Assembly: GCA_035726825.1 (NCBI GenBank)
Contig: JALNTX010000018.1
Coordinates: forward strand, 33,845 to 97,844
Length of the DNA: 64,000 nt
Reading direction: 5' to 3'
From: Pseudocitrobacter sp913778145
GTDB lineage: Bacteria > Pseudomonadota > Gammaproteobacteria > Enterobacterales > Enterobacteriaceae
Under the pieces are notes generated by a model. It did not search any database. It saw only the letters and a program-made list of their open reading frames with translations, and was not told the origin of the DNA. Position numbers and translations under genes: made by a program. Of this stretch, positions 8,362 through 16,322 are shown one piece after another (position 1 is the stretch's first letter; every line of letters starts with the position of its first letter).

Positions 8362-10389
8362 ATGCACTATCGCAATGTGGTTTGTTTGTTGGCTTTTTTA
8401 GTTCCGTCAGCGTGGGGATGCTCGCTCGGTGAGCCTGATCATAATATTTACCAGAAACAGGGAAAAGGCGTGGTGTACCTGCGCCCTAATGAAGAGACAA
8501 ATCTCTCGCTACCGGAAGTAAATTACCAGCGCCTGCGTCGTTTACCTGATTTATTCATTGCTCCTGACACCCTGGAAGATGGGGAAAAAGAACCGCCGTT
8601 GAACGACCTTACCACCGATTATATTGATCAGGGCGCATGGGCCTGGTATCCAAATTATGCTTACTTTAGCGATGGCCGTTTTGTCATTTATGCGGGCAAG
8701 ATTGTACAAAATCCGTCTGGTTATCCACCGGTGGATGTAGCCTCATTCCATTCATGGGGCGATTTTGCCGTCGATAAAAATAGCATTTATTACAAAGGCC
8801 AACGGACAGATGAAAATGGCGGCAAGCAGCGCGTCGATGAAAAAACGCTGCGCAAAGTAGAATTGGGTAGCCGTTGGATGCCTGATCGGCTGGGGCTGGT
8901 GCTACGTGACGCACATTTTCTTTATATCGATGGGCACCGTTTTGATAACCCGGAGAGTTTTTCCGTGGTCGCGCAAAAATCCTGGGGTCAAGAAGGGAAA
9001 TTCGCTTCGACGTTTTTTCCCTGCATTGCCTACCCCTTTGGCCCGTGGGATACCCTGACCCGCACACGAACAAAGTTGCTGATCAATGGAGAGCAACTGG
9101 ATGCCGATCCGGACAATTTTTCTGTCGTTCGCTGGATGCCCGGCACTCTGTTTAGCTGGCGTGATACACACGGCGTGCATCGTAAAGTCATTGATCAGGT
9201 TCGTTTGACAAGGAATGAAGATATATCCCGGCAATGTGACAACTTTACGCTGTTAGAAAAAAAGGTGTTTTGGCGCAAGGGGCCAGATTGTGAGCAGGAA
9301 GAATTACCCGGCCTCGACCCGGAGAAGTTTCACCCGATCAGTGACATCGTGGCGCAGTATCAGGACAAGTTGTTCGCCATCAATAAAACCCCCTTCGGTC
9401 AAAATCAGTTGGATATCATCACTCTGGATAACCCAAATCTGATCATCGATAAACGTTTTAATGCCGGAAGGCATCACGGCTATTTACTCACCCGATCAAC
9501 AAATTGGGACGGGCATGAGAAAGACGGTTTACAGGTATTTGAATCCGTTGGCCCACTGATACTGCTGGACTACCATGTGCCGAATGAAGCAGATGCACAC
9601 CGTGGCAATAACCCGCATTACAAAAAATGGTTTGCTCGCGACGATCGTTACGTTTATGCATTCGATGGTGCGCAGCTCTGGCGCTACCCTACGCAATATC
9701 CCAAAGCGGCACGTATCAAAGCCGCTAAAGACGACTGGCTGGACGTCAGCCTTAGCCAGTTGGACGGTGAGATAATGAAAGATGGCTCATTTACGCCCAC
9801 TGGCATCAAGCACGCGCCCTCTTTAAAACCCGCCAAAGCATACGAAGATGGGGACAATAAATCTTCATTTATCGTAAATAAATCGGGAGTACGCTGGCGA
9901 AAAGCGCTTTCACCAGACCTGCAATGGAGTGACTGGCATTCTCTGGAAGATATTGATCCAAACCAGTTTCATCTGATTACCGAGCGTGTTGCACAGTACA
10001 AAAACCAACTATACGTGGTCAGGCGTTCGTCTTTTGGAGAGGATCAGCTCGAAACCATAGAGTTAGAGTCATCTGCTCCCTTCAAAAATAAACCGATAAA
10101 TGTGGGCAAGGAGCGTCATTATTTTCTGCAAAGTACCCGACAAAAACAGGATGTGCAGGTCTTCACCAGCAGTGGCCCGCTGATAGCAACGGAACGTTTC
10201 GCTTATGACAATCGCTATGTTTACACCTGGATTGACGATCAGCTTTATCGCACGCCCTCCCCCTGCCCGGCGAAAACACGCGTCAGAGAAGAGAATGTGC
10301 GTGCAGTTCAAAACAGAGACATTATTATTCCGGTGACGGATGAATCATGCCGTAACACAGCAGCAGACGGGCAACCTTTGAAGCCCTGA
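8362..10389 (+). CDS. Exported DKNYY-repeat protein 3 (apparent fusion of proteins 1 and 2)
   Basis: A 675-residue protein of unknown function. Residues 1-480 align along their whole length with protein 1, including a signal region ending SAWGC (Cys20), DKNSIYYKGQRT near 139 and RDDRYVYAFDGAQLWRY near 426. After a short linker, residues about 500-675 match residues about 265-436 of protein 2 (FHLIT-RVAQY, YDNRYVYTW, PSPCP). It therefore carries two copies of the DPxxFH-AQY module. An upstream ATG at 8332 is in frame and also has GGAAG before it; 8362 is chosen because its AGGATGG context is almost identical to that of gene 1. The next gene is cyaY. Confidence 0.85.
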   Translation: MHYRNVVCLLAFLVPSAWGCSLGEPDHNIYQKQGKGVVYLRPNEETNLSLPEVNYQRLRRLPDLFIAPDTLEDGEKEPPLNDLTTDYIDQGAWAWYPNYAYFSDGRFVIYAGKIVQNPSGYPPVDVASFHSWGDFAVDKNSIYYKGQRTDENGGKQRVDEKTLRKVELGSRWMPDRLGLVLRDAHFLYIDGHRFDNPESFSVVAQKSWGQEGKFASTFFPCIAYPFGPWDTLTRTRTKLLINGEQLDADPDNFSVVRWMPGTLFSWRDTHGVHRKVIDQVRLTRNEDISRQCDNFTLLEKKVFWRKGPDCEQEELPGLDPEKFHPISDIVAQYQDKLFAINKTPFGQNQLDIITLDNPNLIIDKRFNAGRHHGYLLTRSTNWDGHEKDGLQVFESVGPLILLDYHVPNEADAHRGNNPHYKKWFARDDRYVYAFDGAQLWRYPTQYPKAARIKAAKDDWLDVSLSQLDGEIMKDGSFTPTGIKHAPSLKPAKAYEDGDNKSSFIVNKSGVRWRKALSPDLQWSDWHSLEDIDPNQFHLITERVAQYKNQLYVVRRSSFGEDQLETIELESSAPFKNKPINVGKERHYFLQSTRQKQDVQVFTSSGPLIATERFAYDNRYVYTWIDDQLYRTPSPCPAKTRVREENVRAVQNRDIIIPVTDESCRNTAADGQPLKP

Positions 10390-10436
10390 CCCCATGCCGC
10401 TATACTGCCGCCATCACTTAAAAACAGGATACAACA

Positions 10437-10757
10437 ATGAACGACAGTGAATTTCATCGCCTTGCCGACACCCTGTGGATGACCATTGAAGAGCGTCTGG
10501 ACGACTGGGATGGCGACAGCGATATCGACTGCGAAATCAACGGCGGCGTGCTGACCATCAGCTTTGAGAACGGCAGCAAAATCATTATCAACCGCCAGGA
10601 GCCGCTGCACCAAGTGTGGCTGGCAACCAAACAGGGCGGCTACCATTTTGACCTGAAAGGCGACGAATGGATTTGCGACCGTAGCGGTGAAACCTTCTGG
10701 GATTTGCTGGAACAGGCGGCGACACAGCAGGCGGGCGAGGCGGTGAGCTTCCGCTGA
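10437..10757 (+). CDS. cyaY: Frataxin-like iron-sulfur cluster regulator CyaY
   Basis: Bacterial frataxin of 106 residues, the same length as in E. coli. It binds iron and the IscS-IscU complex and tunes Fe-S cluster assembly. The N-terminal helix carries the acidic ridge (ERLDDWDGDSDIDCE), followed by the beta-sheet core (GVLTISFENGSKIIINRQ, LHQVWLATKQGGYHF). In E. coli it lies between lptM and cyaA; here the three DKNYY genes separate it from lptM and two small membrane genes separate it from cyaA. A TATACT about 40 bases upstream of the start may be its own -10. Confidence 0.97.
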   Translation: MNDSEFHRLADTLWMTIEERLDDWDGDSDIDCEINGGVLTISFENGSKIIINRQEPLHQVWLATKQGGYHFDLKGDEWICDRSGETFWDLLEQAATQQAGEAVSFR

Positions 10758-10764
10758 GGTTTAT

Positions 10765-10846
10765 TGCCGGATGGCGGCTACGCCTTATCCGGCCTACGGA
10801 TAGCACTGGTAGGCTGGATAAGACGCGCTAGCGTCGCCATCCGGCG
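10765..10846. repeat. REP/BIME element downstream of cyaY
   Basis: Two inverted REP units can be read: GCCGGATGGCGGCTACGCC with TTATCCGGCCTACGG, then TAGGCTGGATAAGACGCG ending GCGTCGCCATCCGGC. The element separates cyaY from the converging small membrane gene and encodes the last residues of that gene's product (see 10828-11178). Confidence 0.92.
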
Positions 10847-11178
10847 AATGCGCTCACGACAGCAACAACGATTCTGACCCACCCCACGGCAATAAAAAGC
10901 AGAATCGCGATACAATAAAGCCACCAACCCAGTGTGTACAGAAAGTGGTAATTGTCGCAGGAGATTATCACATCTAAGCCGGGACATTCTTCCCCCCAGC
11001 GTTCCCAGTAAGATGCGTCCCATATGACAAAGCTCACCACACTGGCGCACAACAATAACAAATGCCCACCCCATACAAAGCGGAAGCGTTTATCAAAGCA
11101 TACGAGATAAAAGCAGATTATCGCGACGATAATCCCCAGAATGGCGCATAGCGCGTCACCGCCGAAACCATTACGCAT
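10828..11178 (-). CDS. Small integral membrane protein, tandem copy B
   Basis: Unrecognised family. The 116-residue product begins at 11178, preceded by GGGGG at Shine-Dalgarno distance; the longer open frame to 11310 has no better start. Hydrophobic segments lie at about residues 8-27, 36-53, 82-98 and 99-112. It is a paralogue of the adjacent 11262-11612 gene: same length, FDKRFRFVWGG against SDGRFRILWGG near residue 29, a Cys-containing loop, then LGWWLY against LGWWFI. Its C-terminal residues AFAGWRR are encoded inside the REP element. No function is inferred beyond an inner-membrane location. Confidence 0.7.
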   Translation of the reverse strand: MRNGFGGDALCAILGIIVAIICFYLVCFDKRFRFVWGGHLLLLCASVVSFVIWDASYWERWGEECPGLDVIISCDNYHFLYTLGWWLYCIAILLFIAVGWVRIVVAVVSAFAGWRR

Positions 11179-11210
11179 TATTCTATCCCCCTGACCCGTT
11201 TCAGAAAGTG

Positions 11211-11244
11211 ACATTAATGCGGAAAAATGAAGTCTGCGTGAAGT
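11211..11244 (-). promoter_or_regulatory. Putative promoter of membrane gene B with an 11-bp-period direct repeat
   Basis: On the minus strand ACTTCA occurs twice with five bases between (11239-11244 and 11228-11233). Eleven bases further is a -10-like TAATGT (11211-11216). The same arrangement precedes the paralogous gene A. A half-site repeat every 11 bp is the usual operator form of OmpR/PhoB-family response regulators, here in the -35 position. The binding protein is unknown. Confidence 0.5.
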
Positions 11245-11261
11245 GCATGGCGATAAATTGG

Positions 11262-11612
11262 CTAGCCACGCAATTGGGCGAAATATTTTATCGTTGCAGC
11301 AATAAAGCATGTGAGCACAGCAAGAATAAAAAAGAATAAACCTGCATCAATAAACCACCAGCCCAATTCGCAATGAAGCGGGCTAGTCCCGTCAACGATA
11401 GCCAATTCAGAACACTCATTGGGTTTGCTATTCCAGAACAGATTGCTCCAAAAAAAGGATTGTGGCCATATGATAAAGAGCACCAAACTAACGCATGAAG
11501 AGAATAAACATCCTCCCCACAAGATCCGAAACCGTCCGTCAGAGAATAGATAAATAAGGCTGGTCAAAACCTCCAGCGTCCCCAGCCAGATAAAAAATAA
11601 CTCGCTCCCCAT
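11262..11612 (-). CDS. Small integral membrane protein, tandem copy A
   Basis: A 116-residue hydrophobic protein of unrecognised family, paralogous to copy B just downstream. The start at 11612 is preceded by GGAGAGGG. Hydrophobic segments lie at about residues 5-24, 33-52 and 84-105. The central loop between them contains a Cys (NECSELAIVDG) and a second Cys precedes LGWWF; copy B has Cys residues at similar places (GEECPG, ISCDN), so a periplasmic disulfide is possible but unproven. Copies A and B lie between cyaY and cyaA, which are adjacent in E. coli, so they are accessory genes. Confidence 0.7.
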   Translation of the reverse strand: MGSELFFIWLGTLEVLTSLIYLFSDGRFRILWGGCLFSSCVSLVLFIIWPQSFFWSNLFWNSKPNECSELAIVDGTSPLHCELGWWFIDAGLFFFILAVLTCFIAATIKYFAQLRG

Positions 11613-11645
11613 AAAGCCCTCTCCGTGGTTAAATCACAGAGAGTA

Positions 11646-11679
11646 ACTTTAGGGTGGTAAAATGAAGTCTGTGTGAAGT
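11646..11679 (-). promoter_or_regulatory. Putative promoter of membrane gene A with an 11-bp-period direct repeat
   Basis: On the minus strand ACTTCA-N5-ACTTCA (11674-11679 and 11663-11668) is followed after 11 bases by TAAAGT (11646-11651). Spacing to the start codon (about 50 nt) and to the -10 equals that of the copy B promoter, and flanking bases are also conserved. This indicates duplication of gene plus promoter, with the element kept in both. Confidence 0.5.
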
Positions 11680-11716
11680 GCGTGGCGGGAAAACCGACAG
11701 GTATTGCTACCCGGTA

Positions 11717-14263
11717 TTACGAAAAATACTGCTGCAACAGCGGCGCGTCGTTATCCTGGCTACTCGGTGGGATGGTGCCAATCGCCTGGCTGCGGTAAGG
11801 AATGACCTGTGCGCGGCCATCCACTTTCACAATCTGGTAGAACTGCGGCAGGTTGAAGTTGATAAAGCTTGAGCCGTAGGTAAAGCGATCGTGCGAGGAC
11901 GAGTAGAAGCGGCTGACGTCGCGCACCAGCTCCTCTTTGCTACCTTCACAGTGGTGATACACTTCCGCACGGTTGGATTCATCAAGAATATAGATATTAA
12001 AGCCCTGCTCCTCGCCGGAATCTTCAAAGAAGAACTGAATAATCCCTTCGCTGGCGAAGCCGTCCACCACCGGCGGCAGTTTGACGTGGTTGGTTTCCAC
12101 CTGCACCGACAAACCATGCAGTTTGTTGTGCGAGATAGCGCCATAGAACTCGATGGCGTTTTCCAGCTTCTGCACCGAAACGTTCAGGCGTTCGAAGAAC
12201 AGGCCCCAGGTTTGGCCGGAGACGCGCAGCGCTTTGAAGCGCCCGGTTTCCTGACGCGTGCTGGAAAGGCGCAGGTCGATACATTCCGACACCAGCTGCT
12301 GTACGCGGGTGCGAATCAGGCCGCGTAAATGTTGGCTGTAGCAGAACACTTCCACGCTATCCGGCGGAGCGGCGTCCTGGTGCATTTTGCCGAGAATCGT
12401 TTTCAGCGCTTCAATCATCGCCTGCTCGCCGTTGAAGTGTAGCGTACGCACCTCGTTCCACGAGTTGCGATACAGCAGGTCAACGCTGCCGACCAGGCAG
12501 TTTTGTTCTTCACCAAAGCTGAAGACATCGAGCTTACGGAAGTCGAAATGGACGACCTGATTGCGGAAAGCCGCGGTCGGGTCATATTCGAGGTTGACGA
12601 TAATCGCCAGATGGCGAATCTCGCACGGGCTGTAGAGCGCTTTTGGCGTCGGCGCCGGCAGGCGCAGTGGGAAGTGATGCGAAACATCCGCCACCATCTC
12701 CTGCAGTTTTGCCAGGTCGACAATACCGTTGCCCTTAATAAACAGGCGGGTGCGTGAGGTCAGCAGGCCGTTAAACCAGGCCCAAGCCACCAGCTTATTA
12801 AGATAGCGGTTATATTCCAGCGGCTGATGGCTGACAATGGCTTCCATATTCGGCGCGCGGTTGTAGAGATACCAACCGGTACGGTTGGCACGGCCCGGCG
12901 GCACGTGGATGAAAGTCAGGTTCGGCTCGGAAAGATCGGGTGAAATCTGCGGGTTAACCAGCGTCACTTTGCCCGGCAGCGCTTCAAATGCCGCGTACAG
13001 CTTACGGGTCAGCACGCCGATGTCCTGCGGGCTGGCGGAGACGCTCAGGTTATTGCGGCGCGCAAAGCGAATCAGATTACGGTAGCTCTGCATCATGGCG
13101 TCGAGCAATTCGTTGTGCGCCTCGCGCACCTGATCGATTTTCCAGTTCGCCCGGTTATCCAGCCTGGCGAGACGTTCTTCATCCCAGCCCCACTCTTTCA
13201 CCAGCTGGCTGACCACCTCACGGCGCCAGCCGACGCATGCGCGTTCGCGGCTCAGCTTTTCGCATACTTTCAGGTAGAAGCAGCGGCGTACCAGGTCAAG
13301 ACGGGTGTCATCGTCGATCGCTTTGAGATAGTCGGTAACGCGTTCCAGCATCATGCAGTAGGAGTCGAGACCGAAGGAGACGATCTCGCCATCGTGCAGG
13401 CGCTGTTTGATATCTTTCGCCAGCAGGCGCGTGTTGGGGTATTCCCAGGAGTAGGCTTCCAGCAGCAGGGTTTTCAGCACCGCTTTGTACGGTGAGTCGA
13501 TACTCTTATACAGCTGCCACAGGCTGGCGCCAAAGTACTCTTCCGCCGACAGCGAACTCAACCCGCCAAGGTCGAGCCACTCGTTCGGCGTCAGCACGCC
13601 CTGCGCGTAGAGCGTCATGACGTAGTCGTCGTAATGCTCCTCTTCTTCGCACGGCACCATATTCCACAGAATACGTTTCCCGGCGAGGCGCACGGCGGTG
13701 CGATAAAATTCATCCAGCAGCAAGATGTGCTGCGTGGAGCCGCAGTCTTCGCCGCCCAGGCTGCCGCTTTCGTTATGACGGAAGCGGTTTTCGTCGATCA
13801 GGAAGAAGCTGACTTCCACGCCCAGCGAGGCGGCCCAGCTTTCCAGCAGGCTGCATTTGCGTTGCAGAAGTTGACGTTCGTCGTTGTCGAGCCAGGATTG
13901 GTGGCAAACCCAAATATCAAGGTCAGAAGAGCAGCTTTGCCCCACGGACGAGGTACTGCCCATCGTGTAGACGCCGGTTATCGGCAGTTCGCCTTTTGGC
14001 GAAGCCTGCGGCGGCATACCGCGGTGCAGTTCAAGTTCGTCGAGGTAGTGGCGTTGGGTTTCATCAGGCGTGTAGAGGCAAATGCCTTTGGGAACGTTAC
14101 CGTCGAGGTAACCCGGCATCAGTGGGTGATGATAATGTAATAATGTCGGCAGTAGACTGTAAACCTGCTGGAAAGCGGGCCCCATGGCAGCAAGCGCGCG
14201 ATCCACACGCAGTTGATTGATGGCATCCAGTCTCTGTTTCAGTGTCTCAATATAGAGGTACAA
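11717..14263 (-). CDS. cyaA: Class I adenylate cyclase CyaA
   Basis: Makes 3',5'-cAMP from ATP; the signal acts through CRP and activity is controlled by EIIA-Glc of the PTS. The protein has 848 residues from a TTG start at 14263 (LYLYIETLKQRLDAINQ), the inefficient start codon known in E. coli cyaA; an in-frame ATG at 14284 is rejected because it adds seven residues not present in the family. The catalytic domain is N-terminal and contains GSTSSVGQS and SDLDIW (about residues 103-120); the regulatory domain is C-terminal. The gene is divergent from hemC, with a CRP site between. Confidence 0.97.
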   Translation of the reverse strand: MYLYIETLKQRLDAINQLRVDRALAAMGPAFQQVYSLLPTLLHYHHPLMPGYLDGNVPKGICLYTPDETQRHYLDELELHRGMPPQASPKGELPITGVYTMGSTSSVGQSCSSDLDIWVCHQSWLDNDERQLLQRKCSLLESWAASLGVEVSFFLIDENRFRHNESGSLGGEDCGSTQHILLLDEFYRTAVRLAGKRILWNMVPCEEEEHYDDYVMTLYAQGVLTPNEWLDLGGLSSLSAEEYFGASLWQLYKSIDSPYKAVLKTLLLEAYSWEYPNTRLLAKDIKQRLHDGEIVSFGLDSYCMMLERVTDYLKAIDDDTRLDLVRRCFYLKVCEKLSRERACVGWRREVVSQLVKEWGWDEERLARLDNRANWKIDQVREAHNELLDAMMQSYRNLIRFARRNNLSVSASPQDIGVLTRKLYAAFEALPGKVTLVNPQISPDLSEPNLTFIHVPPGRANRTGWYLYNRAPNMEAIVSHQPLEYNRYLNKLVAWAWFNGLLTSRTRLFIKGNGIVDLAKLQEMVADVSHHFPLRLPAPTPKALYSPCEIRHLAIIVNLEYDPTAAFRNQVVHFDFRKLDVFSFGEEQNCLVGSVDLLYRNSWNEVRTLHFNGEQAMIEALKTILGKMHQDAAPPDSVEVFCYSQHLRGLIRTRVQQLVSECIDLRLSSTRQETGRFKALRVSGQTWGLFFERLNVSVQKLENAIEFYGAISHNKLHGLSVQVETNHVKLPPVVDGFASEGIIQFFFEDSGEEQGFNIYILDESNRAEVYHHCEGSKEELVRDVSRFYSSSHDRFTYGSSFINFNLPQFYQIVKVDGRAQVIPYRSQAIGTIPPSSQDNDAPLLQQYFS

Positions 14264-14623
14264 GACATATCGCCTGATGTTCAAAACCTGGCGTAGCGCC
14301 CGTGAAGGGAAGTACGGAGGTTTTTAGAATTTCAACAAGAATCGTGGCCTTTGTCGCCCGTCCTTATGATTAGGGTAGTGCGGACGAACAAATGGTTTAA
14401 AACGTGATCAATTTAACACCTTGCTGGTTGACCGTAAAGAAAGTTGCACTACATACAAGTGTAGCACCGTTTGTTATCTGTAAATTCCATAATACGTTTA
14501 GGTCTATAGTGGAAACTTCCAGAAAATACGGGCCACCCAGACATTAGCCAAACACCGTGAAAACTAACATCATTAAAGCAACAATGTTAGGATGGTCCGT
14601 GGACGACAATGACGGTAACAAGC
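14264..14623. promoter_or_regulatory. cyaA-hemC divergent regulatory region
   Basis: A 360-bp non-coding interval between the two divergent starts. It holds the CRP site of cyaA at 14400-14421 and AT-rich stretches near 14480-14515, including CATAATAC at 14490-14497, that could supply -10 elements for hemC. No open frame or RNA gene was seen. Confidence 0.75.
14400..14421 (-). promoter_or_regulatory. CRP-binding site of the cyaA promoter
   Basis: On the minus strand the centre reads GGTGTTAAATTGATCACG. This is the CRP operator known at the E. coli cyaA P2 promoter, nearly base for base as remembered. It would give negative feedback of cAMP-CRP on cyaA. Confidence 0.85.
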
Positions 14624-15565
14624 ATGTTAGACAAAGTTTTGAGAATTGCCACACGCCAAAGTCCTCTTGCGCTTTGGCAGGCACACTATGTTAAAGACCG
14701 CCTGATGGCCTGTCATCCGGGGCTGACGGTTGAACTCGTGCCGCTGGTGACGCGCGGCGATGTGATCCTGGATACCCCGCTGGCAAAAGTGGGCGGTAAA
14801 GGGCTCTTTGTAAAAGAGCTTGAGCTGGCTTTGCTGGAAAACCGGGCCGATATCGCCGTTCACTCCATGAAAGATGTTCCCGTCGATTTTCCTGAAGGCC
14901 TGGGTCTGGTGACCATTTGCGAGCGTGAAGATCCACGCGATGCATTCGTCTCCAATCGCTATGCCTCGCTGGACGATTTACCGGCAGGCAGCATCGTCGG
15001 CACCTCCAGCCTGCGTCGCCAGTGCCAGATTGCAGAGTATCGTCCCGATTTAGAGATTCGTTCTCTGCGCGGCAATGTCGGTACGCGGCTTGGTAAACTG
15101 GATAACGGCGATTACGACGCCATTATTCTCGCCGTCGCCGGTCTGAAACGTCTGAAACTCGACGATCGTATTCGACAGGCGATGCCGCCTGAACAATCAT
15201 TACCGGCTGTCGGTCAGGGTGCTGTGGGCATCGAGTGCCGCCTGGATGATAACTACACGCGTACGCTGCTGGCACCGCTTAACGATGCGCCAACGGCCAC
15301 CCGCGTTCTGGCGGAACGCGCCATGAACACCCGTCTGGAAGGCGGCTGTCAGGTTCCGATTGGCAGCTATGCCGAGCTGAACTACGGCGAGCTGTGGCTG
15401 CGTGCGCTGGTGGGCGCGCCGGATGGTTCGCAGATGATACGTGGCGAACGACGCGGCAAGCCGGAAGATGCTGAGCGCATGGGCGTAGAGCTTGCGGAGG
15501 AGTTGCTGAACAACGGCGCACGCGAGATCCTCACCGCCGTCTACAACGGAGAAAAGCCCGAATGA
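14624..15565 (+). CDS. hemC: Porphobilinogen deaminase (hydroxymethylbilane synthase) HemC
   Basis: Condenses four porphobilinogens into hydroxymethylbilane in haem synthesis. The start MLDKVLRIATRQSPLALWQ at 14624 gives 313 residues, equal to E. coli HemC; an ATG five codons earlier (14609) is less likely. Visible family motifs are RQSPLALWQA, TRGDVILDTPL, VHSMKDVP, GTSSLRRQ, and RLEGGCQVPIG, whose Cys (about 242) carries the dipyrromethane cofactor. The stop overlaps the hemD start (ATGA). First gene of hemCDXY. Confidence 0.98.
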   Translation: MLDKVLRIATRQSPLALWQAHYVKDRLMACHPGLTVELVPLVTRGDVILDTPLAKVGGKGLFVKELELALLENRADIAVHSMKDVPVDFPEGLGLVTICEREDPRDAFVSNRYASLDDLPAGSIVGTSSLRRQCQIAEYRPDLEIRSLRGNVGTRLGKLDNGDYDAIILAVAGLKRLKLDDRIRQAMPPEQSLPAVGQGAVGIECRLDDNYTRTLLAPLNDAPTATRVLAERAMNTRLEGGCQVPIGSYAELNYGELWLRALVGAPDGSQMIRGERRGKPEDAERMGVELAEELLNNGAREILTAVYNGEKPE

Positions 15566-16302
15566 GTATCCTGGTCACCCGCCCGTCTCCAAAAGGAGAA
15601 GAATTAGTGAGCCGTTTGCGCACACTGGGGCGAGTGGCCTGGAGCTTTCCGCTAATTGAAATCACGCCCGGTCGCGAACTTGCGGCCCTCTCCCCCGCGC
15701 TGGACGCCCTGCGTCCTGACGATTTGCTCTTCGCGTTATCGCCGCATGCAGTGTCATTTGCTCACGCTCACCTGCAACAGCAGGGCCAGCGCTGGCCGCA
15801 ACAGACAGCCTGTTTCGCCATTGGGCGCAGCACTGCGCTGGCGTTGCATCAGGTAAGCGGCTGCAACGTACGATACCCTTTGGATCGGGAAATCAGCGAA
15901 GTCTTGCTACAATTACCTGAATTACAAAATATTGCGGGTAAGAAAGCGCTTATCTTACGCGGCAATGGCGGGCGTGAACTGTTAGGTGAAACGCTGGCCG
16001 CACGCGGCGCTGAAGTGACATTCTGTGAATGTTATCAGCGCAGCGCTGTCCATTATGATGGCGCGGAAGAAGCCATGCGCTGGCAGAAACGTGAGGTGTC
16101 GACTCTCGTCGTCACCAGCGGGGAAATGTTACACCAACTTTGGGCACTCATTCCGCAATGGTATCGCGAGCACTGGCTGCTGCGCTGCCGTTTGTTGGTT
16201 GTCAGTGAGCGTCTTGCACAACTGGCCCGGGAGCTGGGCTGGCAGGAAATTCAGGTTGCCGATAGCGCTGACAACGATGCGCTGCTGCGCGCACTACAAT
16301 AA
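15562..16302 (+). CDS. hemD: Uroporphyrinogen-III synthase HemD
   Basis: Cyclises hydroxymethylbilane with inversion of ring D to give uroporphyrinogen III, the branch point to haem, sirohaem and cobalamin. The protein has 246 residues, the E. coli length. The family is poorly conserved; MSILVTRPSPKGEEL at the N-terminus, LFALSPHAVSFA near residue 57 and VVTSGEMLHQLW near 173 fit the two-lobed fold. It overlaps hemC by four bases and precedes hemX by 20 bp. Confidence 0.96.
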   Translation: MSILVTRPSPKGEELVSRLRTLGRVAWSFPLIEITPGRELAALSPALDALRPDDLLFALSPHAVSFAHAHLQQQGQRWPQQTACFAIGRSTALALHQVSGCNVRYPLDREISEVLLQLPELQNIAGKKALILRGNGGRELLGETLAARGAEVTFCECYQRSAVHYDGAEEAMRWQKREVSTLVVTSGEMLHQLWALIPQWYREHWLLRCRLLVVSERLAQLARELGWQEIQVADSADNDALLRALQ

Positions 16303-16322
16303 CTTCAAAACTGGAAGCCATA

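Noticed and set aside
14264..14284. ATG start for cyaA seven codons upstream
   Set aside because: The TTG at 14263 reproduces the known E. coli N-terminus and length; TTG initiation is a known feature of cyaA.
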